Source of the DNA: Candidatus Desulfofervidaceae bacterium
GTDB lineage: Bacteria; Desulfobacterota; Desulfofervidia; Desulfofervidales; Desulfofervidaceae
Assembly: GCA_027038965.1 (NCBI GenBank)
Contig: JALWFG010000005.1
Location: 1 to 64,000 of the forward strand
Length of the DNA: 64,000 nucleotides
Direction of reading: 5' to 3'
Shown here: positions 34,694 through 42,565 of the stretch, piece after piece
Position numbering within the stretch: position 1 is the stretch's first letter
Layout: each line of letters opens with the position of its first letter
Translations under genes and position numbers: made by a program
The notes under the pieces: model-generated
What the model saw: the letters and a program-made list of their open reading frames with translations, nothing else
Databases searched by the model: none
Told to the model about the DNA's origin: nothing

Positions 34694-35032
34694 ATGAAGA
34701 TTAAAAAAATCATTGCTAGTTTGATTTGTATTGGTTTGATGCTAAGTGGAGTTTCATATGCTGCCCATTACCATTATAAGAAAAAGACCGTTATTTGGAT
34801 CCAGCATGAACTTAAAACCCTTGGGTATTATAACGGTCAAACTAACGGTGTGCTTGATAAAGAAACTACTGAGGCCATTAAGGCCTTTCAGAAGGCGCAT
34901 GGCCTTAAGGCCGATGGTATTCCTGGAAGAAGGACCAGGCATGCCATTAAAAAGGCTATTAAAGCCGAGATGAAATCCAAGGCTTTAACTCCTAAATCTT
35001 TGAAGAAACAAAATGCCCCAGCGGTAAAATAA
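34694..35032 (+). CDS. Secreted peptidoglycan-binding domain protein
   Basis: The 112-aa protein starts with MKIKKIIASLICIGLMLSGV, a signal peptide ending near SYAAH. One PG_binding_1-type domain follows: WIQHELKTLGYYNGQTNGVL, KETTEAIKAFQKAHGLKADG and IPGRRTRHAI. Such domains bind the cell-wall peptide. The C-terminal tail is Lys-rich. It has a strong AAGGAGG. It is the second gene of the sigma-54 cassette and suggests the cassette acts on the cell envelope. Confidence 0.85.
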   Translation: MKIKKIIASLICIGLMLSGVSYAAHYHYKKKTVIWIQHELKTLGYYNGQTNGVLDKETTEAIKAFQKAHGLKADGIPGRRTRHAIKKAIKAEMKSKALTPKSLKKQNAPAVK

Positions 35033-35059
35033 ATACTCACGATAATAGGAGGGATAAAA

Positions 35060-35326
35060 ATGAGCAAAAAAACGTTTTTTTTAGTCCTGGTTTTGGGGTT
35101 AGGAATTATATTGGGCGGGTATGCCTGCAAGGAGAAAAAGCAAAAGCAAGGTGCTGCTCCTACAAGCATGCTTAATTCTCAAGTTGTAGCCCAAGAAGAA
35201 CAAGATAAATCTTCTCCAGAACTACAAGGGGATAATGCTACTGTTGACCAACAAAATGAAGAAGTCCAACCAGAACAGCAAATGAATGAAAATACAAATG
35301 AAGAAATGCCTGAAAAAACTAATTGA
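35060..35326 (+). CDS. Small probable lipoprotein
   Basis: The 88-aa protein has a signal sequence (MSKKTFFLVLVLGLGIILGG) and a cysteine directly after YA. The lipobox GYAC is weak, with Gly at -3, but typical lipoprotein length and the following charged tail fit. The mature part is Gln/Glu/Asn-rich and likely disordered. Function unknown. It is 28 bases after the peptidoglycan-binding protein with AGGAGG. Confidence 0.65.
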   Translation: MSKKTFFLVLVLGLGIILGGYACKEKKQKQGAAPTSMLNSQVVAQEEQDKSSPELQGDNATVDQQNEEVQPEQQMNENTNEEMPEKTN

Positions 35327-35349
35327 ATTAATTTAATAAGGAGGAATGT

Positions 35350-35541
35350 ATGATAAAAATTGTTAAATGTCCGGTGTGCAAATCAGAAATTGAACTTTAC
35401 GAAACGCCTGAGGAAGGGGATGTAATCTATTGTCAAGAATGTGGAAGAGAACTAGAGGTCGTCTCTACCCATCCCCTTAAACTTGAACCCTTAGAAGGAG
35501 ATGAAGGTCTAGAGCTAGATAAAGACGACTATATGGACTAA
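35350..35541 (+). CDS. LysW-like zinc-ribbon protein
   Basis: The 63-aa protein has the LysW pattern: KCPVCKSEIEL, then a second CxxC in YCQECGRELEVVS, and HPLKLEPLEGDE before an acidic tail. LysW is the amino-group carrier in alternative lysine and arginine biosynthesis; its C-terminal EDWGE carries the substrate on the final Glu. Here the C-terminus is DKDDYMD, ending in Asp, so it may carry no amino acid, or a different one. AAGGAGG precedes the ATG. Being next to envelope proteins and not to lysX/lysZ makes a lysine pathway role unlikely. Confidence 0.75.
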   Translation: MIKIVKCPVCKSEIELYETPEEGDVIYCQECGRELEVVSTHPLKLEPLEGDEGLELDKDDYMD

Positions 35542-35560
35542 ATTTTTACTCCTTATCTTT

Positions 35561-35592
35561 GGGATACCCCTTTTTAGAGGGGTGTCCCTTTT
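35561..35592 (+). terminator. Hairpin terminator after the LysW-like gene
   Basis: GGGATACCCCT (35561-35571) pairs with AGGGGTGTCCC (35578-35588) with one G-T, and TTTT follows at 35589-35592. It ends the plus-strand cassette and just touches the end of the convergent NtrC-type gene at 35594. Confidence 0.8.
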
Positions 35593-35593
35593 C

Positions 35594-36922
35594 TTACATT
35601 TCCTTCAAACGCCGATAAAGGGTAGCCAAACTGATGCCAAGCATTTCCGCTGCAGCCTGTTTATTGCCTTTGGTATAGGTAAGAGTTTTTTCAATAATTA
35701 TCTTTTCAATTTGTTCCATCTTTAGCCCTAAAGGGAGAGTGATAAAAGCAGAAGGTTCCGCTACAGTGTGCAATTTAGGCGGTAGACTATCCATTCCCAC
35801 ATAAGGGGACCTAGCCAAGATAACCGCCCTTTCAATAACATGTTTGAGCTCTCTTACGTTGCCAGGCCAGTTATAGGATAAAAATGCCTTTTCTACCTCA
35901 GGGGTAAAGCCTTTTACATCCTTTTTACTTTCTCTAGCAAACTGATGTAAAAAATAGTGGGCTAACAAAAGCACATCCTCTTGGCGGTCTCTAAGTGGCG
36001 GGACTTCTATTACAAATACATTCAGGCGGTAATAAAGGTCGGCCCGAAATCGTCCTGCCTTGACTTCTTCCTCCAAATTTTTGTTGGTAGCGGCAATGAC
36101 CCTGACATTTACTTTAATGGTATTTTCTCCCCCTACTCTTTCAAATTCTCCTGCTTCTAATACCCTTAGCAGTTTTACTTGCATTGAAAGCGGCATTTCT
36201 CCAATTTCGTCCAAAAAAATGGTACCACTATCCGCCAATTCAAACCTTCCCTTACGCTTACTCAGGGCACCCGTAAAGGCACCCTTTTCATGGCCAAACA
36301 ATTCTGATTCTAAGAGGGATTCAGGAAGGGCCCCACAATTCACTTTCACAAAAGGTTTTCCCACCCTAGGGCTTAGGTTATAAATACTTTCGGCTATTAG
36401 TTCCTTTCCTGTTCCACTTTCTCCTATAATTAAGACTGTGCTTTTGGTTGGTGCTACCTGAAGAATTTGCTCCCTTACTCTTTGCATGGCGGAGCTAGTG
36501 CCAATTAGGTTTGATTTATTTTCCATAAATGTTTTCTTAAGACGAATGTTTTCTAACATCATCTTTTTGGCTCGAAGGGCCTGAATAATGGCCTTCTTAA
36601 GTTCTACCGGCCTCAAAGGCAATACCAAAAAATCACAGGCCCCATTTCTAATGGCTTGGGTAGCATCTTTGACCTCTGGTTGGCCGGAAATAACAATCAC
36701 AGGTAAAAGACTTTTCTTGCTGATTTCTTTTACAAAATCAAGGGCACTTGTGCGAGGCAATTTGTGTCCTGCCACAATAACATCGCACTCCTTTTGTTTT
36801 AAAATTTCCCAGGCCTTTTTATGAGAATTGGCTACAGAGAACACATATTCCTTGTTAGACAAATGCTTAAGTAAAAACAACCGAGTTTGATCATCCAAAC
36901 AGACTAATAAAAGCCTAATCAT
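35594..36922 (-). CDS. NtrC-type sigma-54 activator with a degenerate receiver domain
   Basis: The 442-aa protein has a receiver domain (1-125), an AAA+ domain (about 140-365) with Walker A GESGTGKE (167-174) and GAFTGA (214-219), and a Fis-type HTH at the C-terminus. GAFTGA shows it can contact sigma-54. In the receiver the acidic pair (Asp-Asp at 10-11) is kept, but the expected phospho-Asp is Gly52 (DVIVAGHKLP) and the conserved Lys is Leu101. It is therefore unlikely to be switched by phosphotransfer. No histidine kinase is near. The gene faces the sigma-54-like cassette. Confidence 0.93.
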   Translation of the reverse strand: MIRLLLVCLDDQTRLFLLKHLSNKEYVFSVANSHKKAWEILKQKECDVIVAGHKLPRTSALDFVKEISKKSLLPVIVISGQPEVKDATQAIRNGACDFLVLPLRPVELKKAIIQALRAKKMMLENIRLKKTFMENKSNLIGTSSAMQRVREQILQVAPTKSTVLIIGESGTGKELIAESIYNLSPRVGKPFVKVNCGALPESLLESELFGHEKGAFTGALSKRKGRFELADSGTIFLDEIGEMPLSMQVKLLRVLEAGEFERVGGENTIKVNVRVIAATNKNLEEEVKAGRFRADLYYRLNVFVIEVPPLRDRQEDVLLLAHYFLHQFARESKKDVKGFTPEVEKAFLSYNWPGNVRELKHVIERAVILARSPYVGMDSLPPKLHTVAEPSAFITLPLGLKMEQIEKIIIEKTLTYTKGNKQAAAEMLGISLATLYRRLKEM

Positions 36923-37022
36923 AGACGCCTTAGTATCACAAACGAAAGTAAATGTCTATAATTGGGTGTGTAATTTGCGGCTGATTGACTTTAAATACAA
37001 ACAATGATAATTACCATTAAAA

Positions 37023-37307
37023 ATGGCCAGGTACAATAAGGCATCTGTATTAGACCGAGTTATTTTAATGGCAGAAAGTCTCTCAGTGGGTGATTCTATA
37101 GAAATCCTCTGCCACAAGAAAAATCGCATGGTAAAGTTGATAAGATATTTTGAGAACGAGTTTGTTTTGTTAGAAAAAGGCTTTTGGCAAGAGCGATTGG
37201 AAGTCAATAAGAAAGTGCTTAGAAAAACATTAAAAAAAGTGATTAAAAGGGAGTTTCCTCGCAGCCATAAATTGTGGGTTTTTCAAAGAAAAAAGCAACT
37301 TCTCTAA
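37023..37307 (+). CDS. Unrecognised small basic protein
   Basis: This 94-aa protein begins MARYNKASVLDRVILMAESLSVGD and is rich in Lys and Arg toward the C-terminus. A strand-helix pattern is visible but no known motif. It is divergent from the NtrC-type gene with a 100-base gap, and no strong ribosome binding site is seen (weak match only). It could be a small nucleic-acid-binding protein, but I do not recognise it. Confidence 0.5.
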   Translation: MARYNKASVLDRVILMAESLSVGDSIEILCHKKNRMVKLIRYFENEFVLLEKGFWQERLEVNKKVLRKTLKKVIKREFPRSHKLWVFQRKKQLL

Positions 37308-37373
37308 TCGCTTTTAGCATTAAGACCAAACCATAACGAGGTTTTGATTCGCTTTTTACAAAAGGGCTTTTTC

Positions 37374-38237
37374 TTATGACTTAGGTATTAGCTGCTCACA
37401 AATATCTTTTACGGCCTGGACAAGGGCTGAGTTAGGGTCCTTTTTATAAAGGTCAATAACTGCAGGTTCCAATTCAAAGAGACCGTTTTCTTGAGGTAAA
37501 GAAAAGATGGAATCAACCCGTTTATCAATATCAAACCTTTGAATCAGGTCCTTGGCCCTTTGGATTAAAGGGCCTCCATCAAGACGGTTAACTACCAAAT
37601 AAATGCGTTTTATCCCTATTTCTTTAGCCAGTTTTATCGAATGAGTTGCTACTGCCATTGCATTAAATGAAGCGTCGGTTACGACTAAACAGTGAGAAAA
37701 ACCTTTGGCCAAGGCTCGCCCAAAGTGTTCAACTCCTGCCTGAGTATCTAATAAAACCAATTCATCTTGTCTTAAGGAAATGTGTTTAATAACGGCATCA
37801 AGCAAGGCATTTTCAGGACAAAGACATCCTGTAGCGGGTTGGATTACCGTGCCCATAACAAGGAAGGAAAGGGCCTCATTAAGCTTTATGCCAAATCTAT
37901 CCACCACGTCCTCTACAGGTGGGTTTAACCTTAAAAATGCCCCCCACCCTGTGCCTGGCCGAGCCCCCGTTTTTTCTTCAATATAATCCAAATTCTGGCT
38001 AAGAGGTACAAGCTCCTTTGACCTTTCGGTTGGATACCCTAACGCAAAGGGCAAGTTCATTTGAGGGTCTTCATCCACAGCCAAAACCTTATAGCCCCTG
38101 TTTACAAAGGCCCAAGCCAGCAAGGCCGTCAAGGTGGTCTTACCTGCCCCACCCTTACCGGTAATGATTACCTTAAACCCTTTAGTGATTCCATCCTGAC
38201 GGAGAAACTTAATTTCTTCTGGTGTTTTCTTTCCCAA
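37374..38237 (-). CDS. cooC: CO dehydrogenase maturation ATPase CooC
   Basis: CooC is a MinD/Mrp-type ATPase that helps insert nickel into CO dehydrogenase. The 287-aa protein has the deviant Walker A GKGGAGKTTLTALLAWAF and VDEDPQMNLPFALGYP, followed by the conserved CLCPENALLD block with a C-x-C pair and the switch region DTQAGVEHFGRALAKG. It follows cooS with a nine-base gap on the minus strand. No CO-linked ferredoxin or hydrogenase genes are next to it. Confidence 0.92.
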   Translation of the reverse strand: MGKKTPEEIKFLRQDGITKGFKVIITGKGGAGKTTLTALLAWAFVNRGYKVLAVDEDPQMNLPFALGYPTERSKELVPLSQNLDYIEEKTGARPGTGWGAFLRLNPPVEDVVDRFGIKLNEALSFLVMGTVIQPATGCLCPENALLDAVIKHISLRQDELVLLDTQAGVEHFGRALAKGFSHCLVVTDASFNAMAVATHSIKLAKEIGIKRIYLVVNRLDGGPLIQRAKDLIQRFDIDKRVDSIFSLPQENGLFELEPAVIDLYKKDPNSALVQAVKDICEQLIPKS

Positions 38238-38246
38238 AATCGCCTC

Positions 38247-40166
38247 CTAAATACCTAAGTTCCTTCTTTTCTCTGTAATAATTTCTTCCATAATGTCTGC
38301 GGTCTTGACAGGGTCTTCCTCTACAAAGAAATAGCCACCAATTAACCCTTTAAGGTCTTCGGTTAAAATCTTCACTACCGTTTCACTGCCAGAGATAGGA
38401 GGCATGGGCCACAGGTGCACCGGAATACCAGAACCCACAAAGTAGGTTCCAATAGAAACCGCCTTTTCTGACATCCACTCCGGTGCCGACCCTACCAGAG
38501 GCAGGTCAGAAATATCCACCTGCATATAGTCAGCCACAGCACCTGCTAAGGTTAGCATCCTTGAGCAATCTACACAAGAACCCATGTGCAATACTGGGGG
38601 AATATTAAAAGCTTGACAAACCTCCTTCAAGCCGCTTCCTGCCATTTCTTGGGCCTTGAGTTGCATCAATCCAGCCTTGGCACAGGCAATTGCCCAACAA
38701 CCCGTGCCAATAACCAAAATATCCCTTTTTATAAGTTCTTTGGCAATGTTTACATGATTGTAATCTTGTCTTACCTTGGGATTGTTACACCCTACTATTC
38801 CTACTATTCCTTTGACCTTACCGTTGGCAATGGCATCTACTAAAGGTTTAGGATTACCGCCCAAGGCTTCCAATATACCTTCGGTACTGAATCCCACGAC
38901 GGCCTCGGTCTTGTGGGAGGGAATATAAACCTTGGTTTTATCTCGGTGGGGAAAGGCTTCTATTGCAATCTTGACAATTCTTTTGGCCACCTCTGTAGCC
39001 TGTGTTTCATCAAATTGGATATGCACTGATCCAGGAAATTTAGCTTGATTACTAGTGGAAATAAACTTGGTATGAAAACACTTACATAATTGTCCTAAGG
39101 CAGGATAAATACATTGCACATCCACCACTACTGCCTCTATGGCCCCGGTCATGACGGCCAGCTCTTGATGGAGGACATTGCCAGCAATGGGAACCCCCTG
39201 ACGCATCAAGAGTTCATTGCCGGTGCAGCACATACCCACAATGTTTATTCCTTTGGCTCCATATTTTTGGGCTGCAGCCTGCATTTCTTCTAGCCGGGCT
39301 ACTTCTATAATTTTCTCAGACAAAATGGGTTCATGTCCATGGATAACAATGTTGACATAATCGGCATCAATTACACCCAGATTGGCCATGACCGTTCTTA
39401 CACTGGGGGTGCCAAATAAAACATCTTGAATTTCGGTAGCAATTAAAGACCCTCCCCAGCCGTCTCCAAGGGCTGCCCGAATGCCTTGAAAAAGCAAAGA
39501 AACAGGGTCATTATCTACCCCTATATGGGTGCGGTGCATAATATCTACAATTTCCCTGTCAATGTTCCGAGGCAATATACCTATTTTTTTGGAAGTCTCC
39601 TCAAAAAGTCGCTTTTCCAGGCCTTGCCAGCATTCAATCCTCTTTTTAGGGGCATAAGAAAGAAGAAATTTGATTGGATTGTCGTCCTGTTTACCATAAT
39701 CCCCCATAGCGATCTCGGCTATCTCTTTAGCCAGGTTATTTGGATTTTCTTCAGAATCAAGCCCCAGTCTGGCTGCAATGGCCTTTAATTTAGATATATC
39801 CTTAAGTTGGTAATCTTTATTTTTTCCTTCTGCTATTTCTTTCAAAATGATCGCTAAGGGACGGCCATGGTCAGAATGAGCTGCTGCCCCGGCTGCAATG
39901 GCCCTGATTAAATTTCTCGCTACAATAATATCTGCCGTAGCCCCACATACCCCTTTGGGACTTTTAGGGGTAATACGACAGGGACCCATCGCACAATTTT
40001 TACAACACACCCCAGTGCTTCCAAATTTACAATGTGGGGTTTGGGCCTCTTCCCTATCCCAAACAGTTTCTAATTCTCTAAGTTCAGCTAGCTTCAGCAT
40101 TTCCTGGGCGGCTGGATCAATACTTCTTGCTTGCCATCCATTTCCCTCTTTTTTGGTGCCTTTCAT
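38247..40166 (-). CDS. cooS: Anaerobic (Ni-Fe) carbon monoxide dehydrogenase catalytic subunit
   Basis: This 639-aa monofunctional Ni-CODH interconverts CO and CO2 at a [NiFe4S] C-cluster. Cysteines for the B and D clusters are in the N-terminal block CKFGSTGVCCKNCAMGPCRI. The C-cluster region shows GHEPILSEKIIE (ligand His), CCTGNELL, CIYPAL, VGCNNPK and GTGCWAIACAKAG. No acetyl-CoA synthase subunit is present. A GGGAGGG precedes the ATG. cooC follows, and a PAS-LytTR regulator precedes it, so CO is likely the inducing signal. Confidence 0.96.
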   Translation of the reverse strand: MKGTKKEGNGWQARSIDPAAQEMLKLAELRELETVWDREEAQTPHCKFGSTGVCCKNCAMGPCRITPKSPKGVCGATADIIVARNLIRAIAAGAAAHSDHGRPLAIILKEIAEGKNKDYQLKDISKLKAIAARLGLDSEENPNNLAKEIAEIAMGDYGKQDDNPIKFLLSYAPKKRIECWQGLEKRLFEETSKKIGILPRNIDREIVDIMHRTHIGVDNDPVSLLFQGIRAALGDGWGGSLIATEIQDVLFGTPSVRTVMANLGVIDADYVNIVIHGHEPILSEKIIEVARLEEMQAAAQKYGAKGINIVGMCCTGNELLMRQGVPIAGNVLHQELAVMTGAIEAVVVDVQCIYPALGQLCKCFHTKFISTSNQAKFPGSVHIQFDETQATEVAKRIVKIAIEAFPHRDKTKVYIPSHKTEAVVGFSTEGILEALGGNPKPLVDAIANGKVKGIVGIVGCNNPKVRQDYNHVNIAKELIKRDILVIGTGCWAIACAKAGLMQLKAQEMAGSGLKEVCQAFNIPPVLHMGSCVDCSRMLTLAGAVADYMQVDISDLPLVGSAPEWMSEKAVSIGTYFVGSGIPVHLWPMPPISGSETVVKILTEDLKGLIGGYFFVEEDPVKTADIMEEIITEKRRNLGI

Positions 40167-40239
40167 ACCGACGCCCTCCCCTGTGTTCTCTTAAGTTCCA
40201 TTAGGCCAAATTAAACAGAAATAGTCAACATACAAATGG

Positions 40240-40273
40240 ATAAAATGAAAAATAATTGAATAAAATGAAAAAA
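40240..40273 (-). promoter_or_regulatory. Direct repeats upstream of cooS, possible LytTR-regulator operator
   Basis: ATAAAATGAAAAA occurs at 40240-40252 and again at 40260-40272, a 20-base shift that would place the two copies two helical turns apart, the arrangement LytTR-type regulators use. They lie between the regulator stop (40289) and the cooS start (40166). Whether the regulator binds here is inference, and AT-rich repeats also arise by chance. Confidence 0.45.
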
Positions 40274-40288
40274 ATGAGGATAAAAAGA

Positions 40289-41020
40289 TTACCGAAGCCC
40301 CAAAAGTTTTAAAAAGGCGTTTATTTTATTACGGCTCAGTGGCAAGTCATAGCCATTCTTCATTAAAATTCGGTATTTATAATCACTTTTTTTCAATTTT
40401 TGAACTGAGCTAAGATTGATGATAAAGCTTTTATGGATTCTGAAAAAATGTTCTTGGGGCAACTTGTTTTCAATTTCTCCTAAACTTAAAGGGCTCAAAA
40501 ATATTCTCTTTCCTGAAATCACTTCAGTATAGTTTCCTTTAGCGGCAAAAAAATCAATCTCATCTACCTCCAAAAGCAGGAAATCATCTCCCTCATATAC
40601 AGGAAATTTAACCATAAAATTCTTATCATTGACTAAAAGGGTAGTAACATTATAGAGCAAAGCGGCAAAGGTATCCCGGCACTGGCCTTCTAATAAAAAG
40701 ACCTTACCCAAAAAAATTATCTCCTTCCCTTGAGCCTTATAGACCTTTATTACAGAACTGCCACTTCTGTGCCTTTTAATAGCCTCTTTGGCCATCCTTT
40801 GGATTTCTTCAAATGCCTGTGGGGAATGCAAGGTAGAAAGGTTGGAAGGGTGTGATGAAGCGTTTAAATCAATTCTCAAAAGCTCCTTAATGGTTTCATT
40901 TATACAAAGGATATCATAATTGAGGTCAAAAATAACGATTCCTACCTTAAAAGTTCGTTTTAAAATATCTAAAATAGGTTCCATTTTGAATTTAGAGGGG
41001 TTGGTGGCCTTAACGACCAC
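40289..41020 (-). CDS. PAS-LytTR regulator resembling the CO sensor RcoM
   Basis: This 243-aa protein has an N-terminal PAS-like domain (about 15-130) and a LytTR DNA-binding domain (about 138-240: FPVYEGDDFLLLEVDEIDFF, YTEVISGKRIFLSPLSLGEI, FFRIHKSFIINLSSV). The layout equals that of RcoM, which senses CO by heme with a His ligand. A His stands at the same spot in a similar context (STLH65SPQAF); I see no Met at the place of the second ligand I recall. The start is GTG with AGGA ten bases upstream. It lies between ndk and cooS. Confidence 0.8.
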   Translation of the reverse strand: MVVKATNPSKFKMEPILDILKRTFKVGIVIFDLNYDILCINETIKELLRIDLNASSHPSNLSTLHSPQAFEEIQRMAKEAIKRHRSGSSVIKVYKAQGKEIIFLGKVFLLEGQCRDTFAALLYNVTTLLVNDKNFMVKFPVYEGDDFLLLEVDEIDFFAAKGNYTEVISGKRIFLSPLSLGEIENKLPQEHFFRIHKSFIINLSSVQKLKKSDYKYRILMKNGYDLPLSRNKINAFLKLLGLR

Positions 41021-41030
41021 CTTTTGATTC

Positions 41031-41456
41031 CTATCTCTCTGTTGCCTTTAATTCATGCTCACTAAAGAAAAAGGCAATTTCTTTAGCAGCATTCTCCAAA
41101 GAATCAGAACCATGGACGGTGTTTTCTCCCTTATTTAATCCCAAATCGGCCCTAATAGTACCAGGTGCTGCTTCTTGGGGATCAGTAGCCCCCATAATTT
41201 CTCTAACCCTGGCAACCGCATTTTCCCCTTCAAGCACCATGGCTACAATTGGGCCAGAGCTCATATAGGCGGTCAACTCATCAAAAAAAGGACGGCCTTT
41301 ATGAACGGCATAAAACGCCTCGGCCTGCTTTTTAGTTAAGCATAACATCTTTAAGGCAAGCACCTTCAGGCCTTCTTTTTCAAATCGCCTAATCACTTCT
41401 CCTACCAAATTTCGATTCACACCATCGGGTTTCACCAGACTCAAGGTTCTTTCCAT
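41031..41456 (-). CDS. ndk: Nucleoside diphosphate kinase
   Basis: Ndk balances nucleoside triphosphate pools by phosphate transfer through a His. The 141-aa protein has [12 protein letters not shown] at the start, then [20 protein letters not shown] and the active-site [12 protein letters not shown]. These are family hallmarks. The ATG follows GGGAGGAG. It is ten bases before the PAS-LytTR gene, so both may be one transcript. No functional link to CO metabolism is evident. Confidence 0.97.
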   Translation of the reverse strand: MERTLSLVKPDGVNRNLVGEVIRRFEKEGLKVLALKMLCLTKKQAEAFYAVHKGRPFFDELTAYMSSGPIVAMVLEGENAVARVREIMGATDPQEAAPGTIRADLGLNKGENTVHGSDSLENAAKEIAFFFSEHELKATER

Positions 41457-41608
41457 TCTTTCTCCTCCCTTCTGACATTAATTCCTGCAGTTTTTACTCC
41501 AAAACAGGAGAAATATCAAGCGTGATTGTCTTACTTTAAACAGAGCCTTAAATTTCTCCTCGATGAAAGACTATTGCCTTTTTGTCCAAAAGGGTTAATT
41601 TTAATTCC

Positions 41609-42565
41609 ATGCAAGCAAAGGGGTTGGGCTACATTGGTTTTGATATCGGAGGAACAAATATTCGGGTTGGCCTAGGGCTGGACAACGGGAGAATTGTTGG
41701 TTTTTTTAAAGAAAAAACCGAGGCCAATAAAGGAATTGCTGAAGTTATCAACAAAATTGTTTTATTAGTGAGAAAAATCACAGACCAATATTCAGATGTA
41801 AAAATTGAAGGGGTTGGAATTGGCATTGCAGGCATCTTGAAGCCTTCTCAAGGCATTGTCTGTTTCTCTCCTAATCTTCCTGGATGGAGAAACATACCCC
41901 TGGTGAAAATTCTTCAAAAAAGGGTTCAACTTCCGGTTTTTATAGAAAATGATGCCAATCTTATTGCCCTGGGAGAGGCTTGGCAGGGAGCAGGAAAGGA
42001 CGAAGAAAACTTTGTCCTCTTAACATTAGGCACAGGGGTGGGTGGTGGTATTATTGCCAATGGCAAATTGTGGACAGGTGAAACTAGTGGAGCTGAATTC
42101 GGCCACATGAAAATTAACCCTCAGGGAGAAAGATGCCTTTGTGGTCGTAGGGGATGTCTTGAAACTTATGCCTCGGCTACTTGGCTAGTAAAACGGGCTC
42201 AAAAAGGCCTAAAGGCAGGAATGCCTTCTATTTTAAATAGGTATCAGTCGTTAACTGCTAAAGACATCTTTACGGCAGCTCAAAGGGGTGATATCCTGGC
42301 CAGGCATTTATTCCAGCTAGCTGGATGGGCCTTGGGTATAGGAATTGCCAACTTGTGTAACATTTTGGGATTCACAACCGCTATTATTGGTGGCGGGGTA
42401 AGCCATGCCTGGGAGGCCTTTATTGGTAGTTTAAAATATACCCTGGCTCATGAGCTTTTGGCCGTAGATTATGAAGAGGTGAAGATTTTAAAGAGTAAAC
42501 TGAATGATATGGCTGGTATATACGGAGCATGTTATTTGGTAAAGCAGGAGATGAAAAATAAATGA
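41609..42565 (+). CDS. ROK-family sugar kinase (glucokinase type)
   Basis: The protein, about 318 aa, begins [20 protein letters not shown] (ATP-binding ROK motif). It continues with [23 protein letters not shown], the ROK zinc site in [21 protein letters not shown] and a C-terminal IGGGVSHAW. It most likely phosphorylates glucose or an amino sugar in the cytosol. The ATG at 41609 is chosen; a TTG at 41582 would add nine residues. It overlaps the start of lepA by four bases. Confidence 0.88.
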   Translation: MQAKGLGYIGFDIGGTNIRVGLGLDNGRIVGFFKEKTEANKGIAEVINKIVLLVRKITDQYSDVKIEGVGIGIAGILKPSQGIVCFSPNLPGWRNIPLVKILQKRVQLPVFIENDANLIALGEAWQGAGKDEENFVLLTLGTGVGGGIIANGKLWTGETSGAEFGHMKINPQGERCLCGRRGCLETYASATWLVKRAQKGLKAGMPSILNRYQSLTAKDIFTAAQRGDILARHLFQLAGWALGIGIANLCNILGFTTAIIGGGVSHAWEAFIGSLKYTLAHELLAVDYEEVKILKSKLNDMAGIYGACYLVKQEMKNK

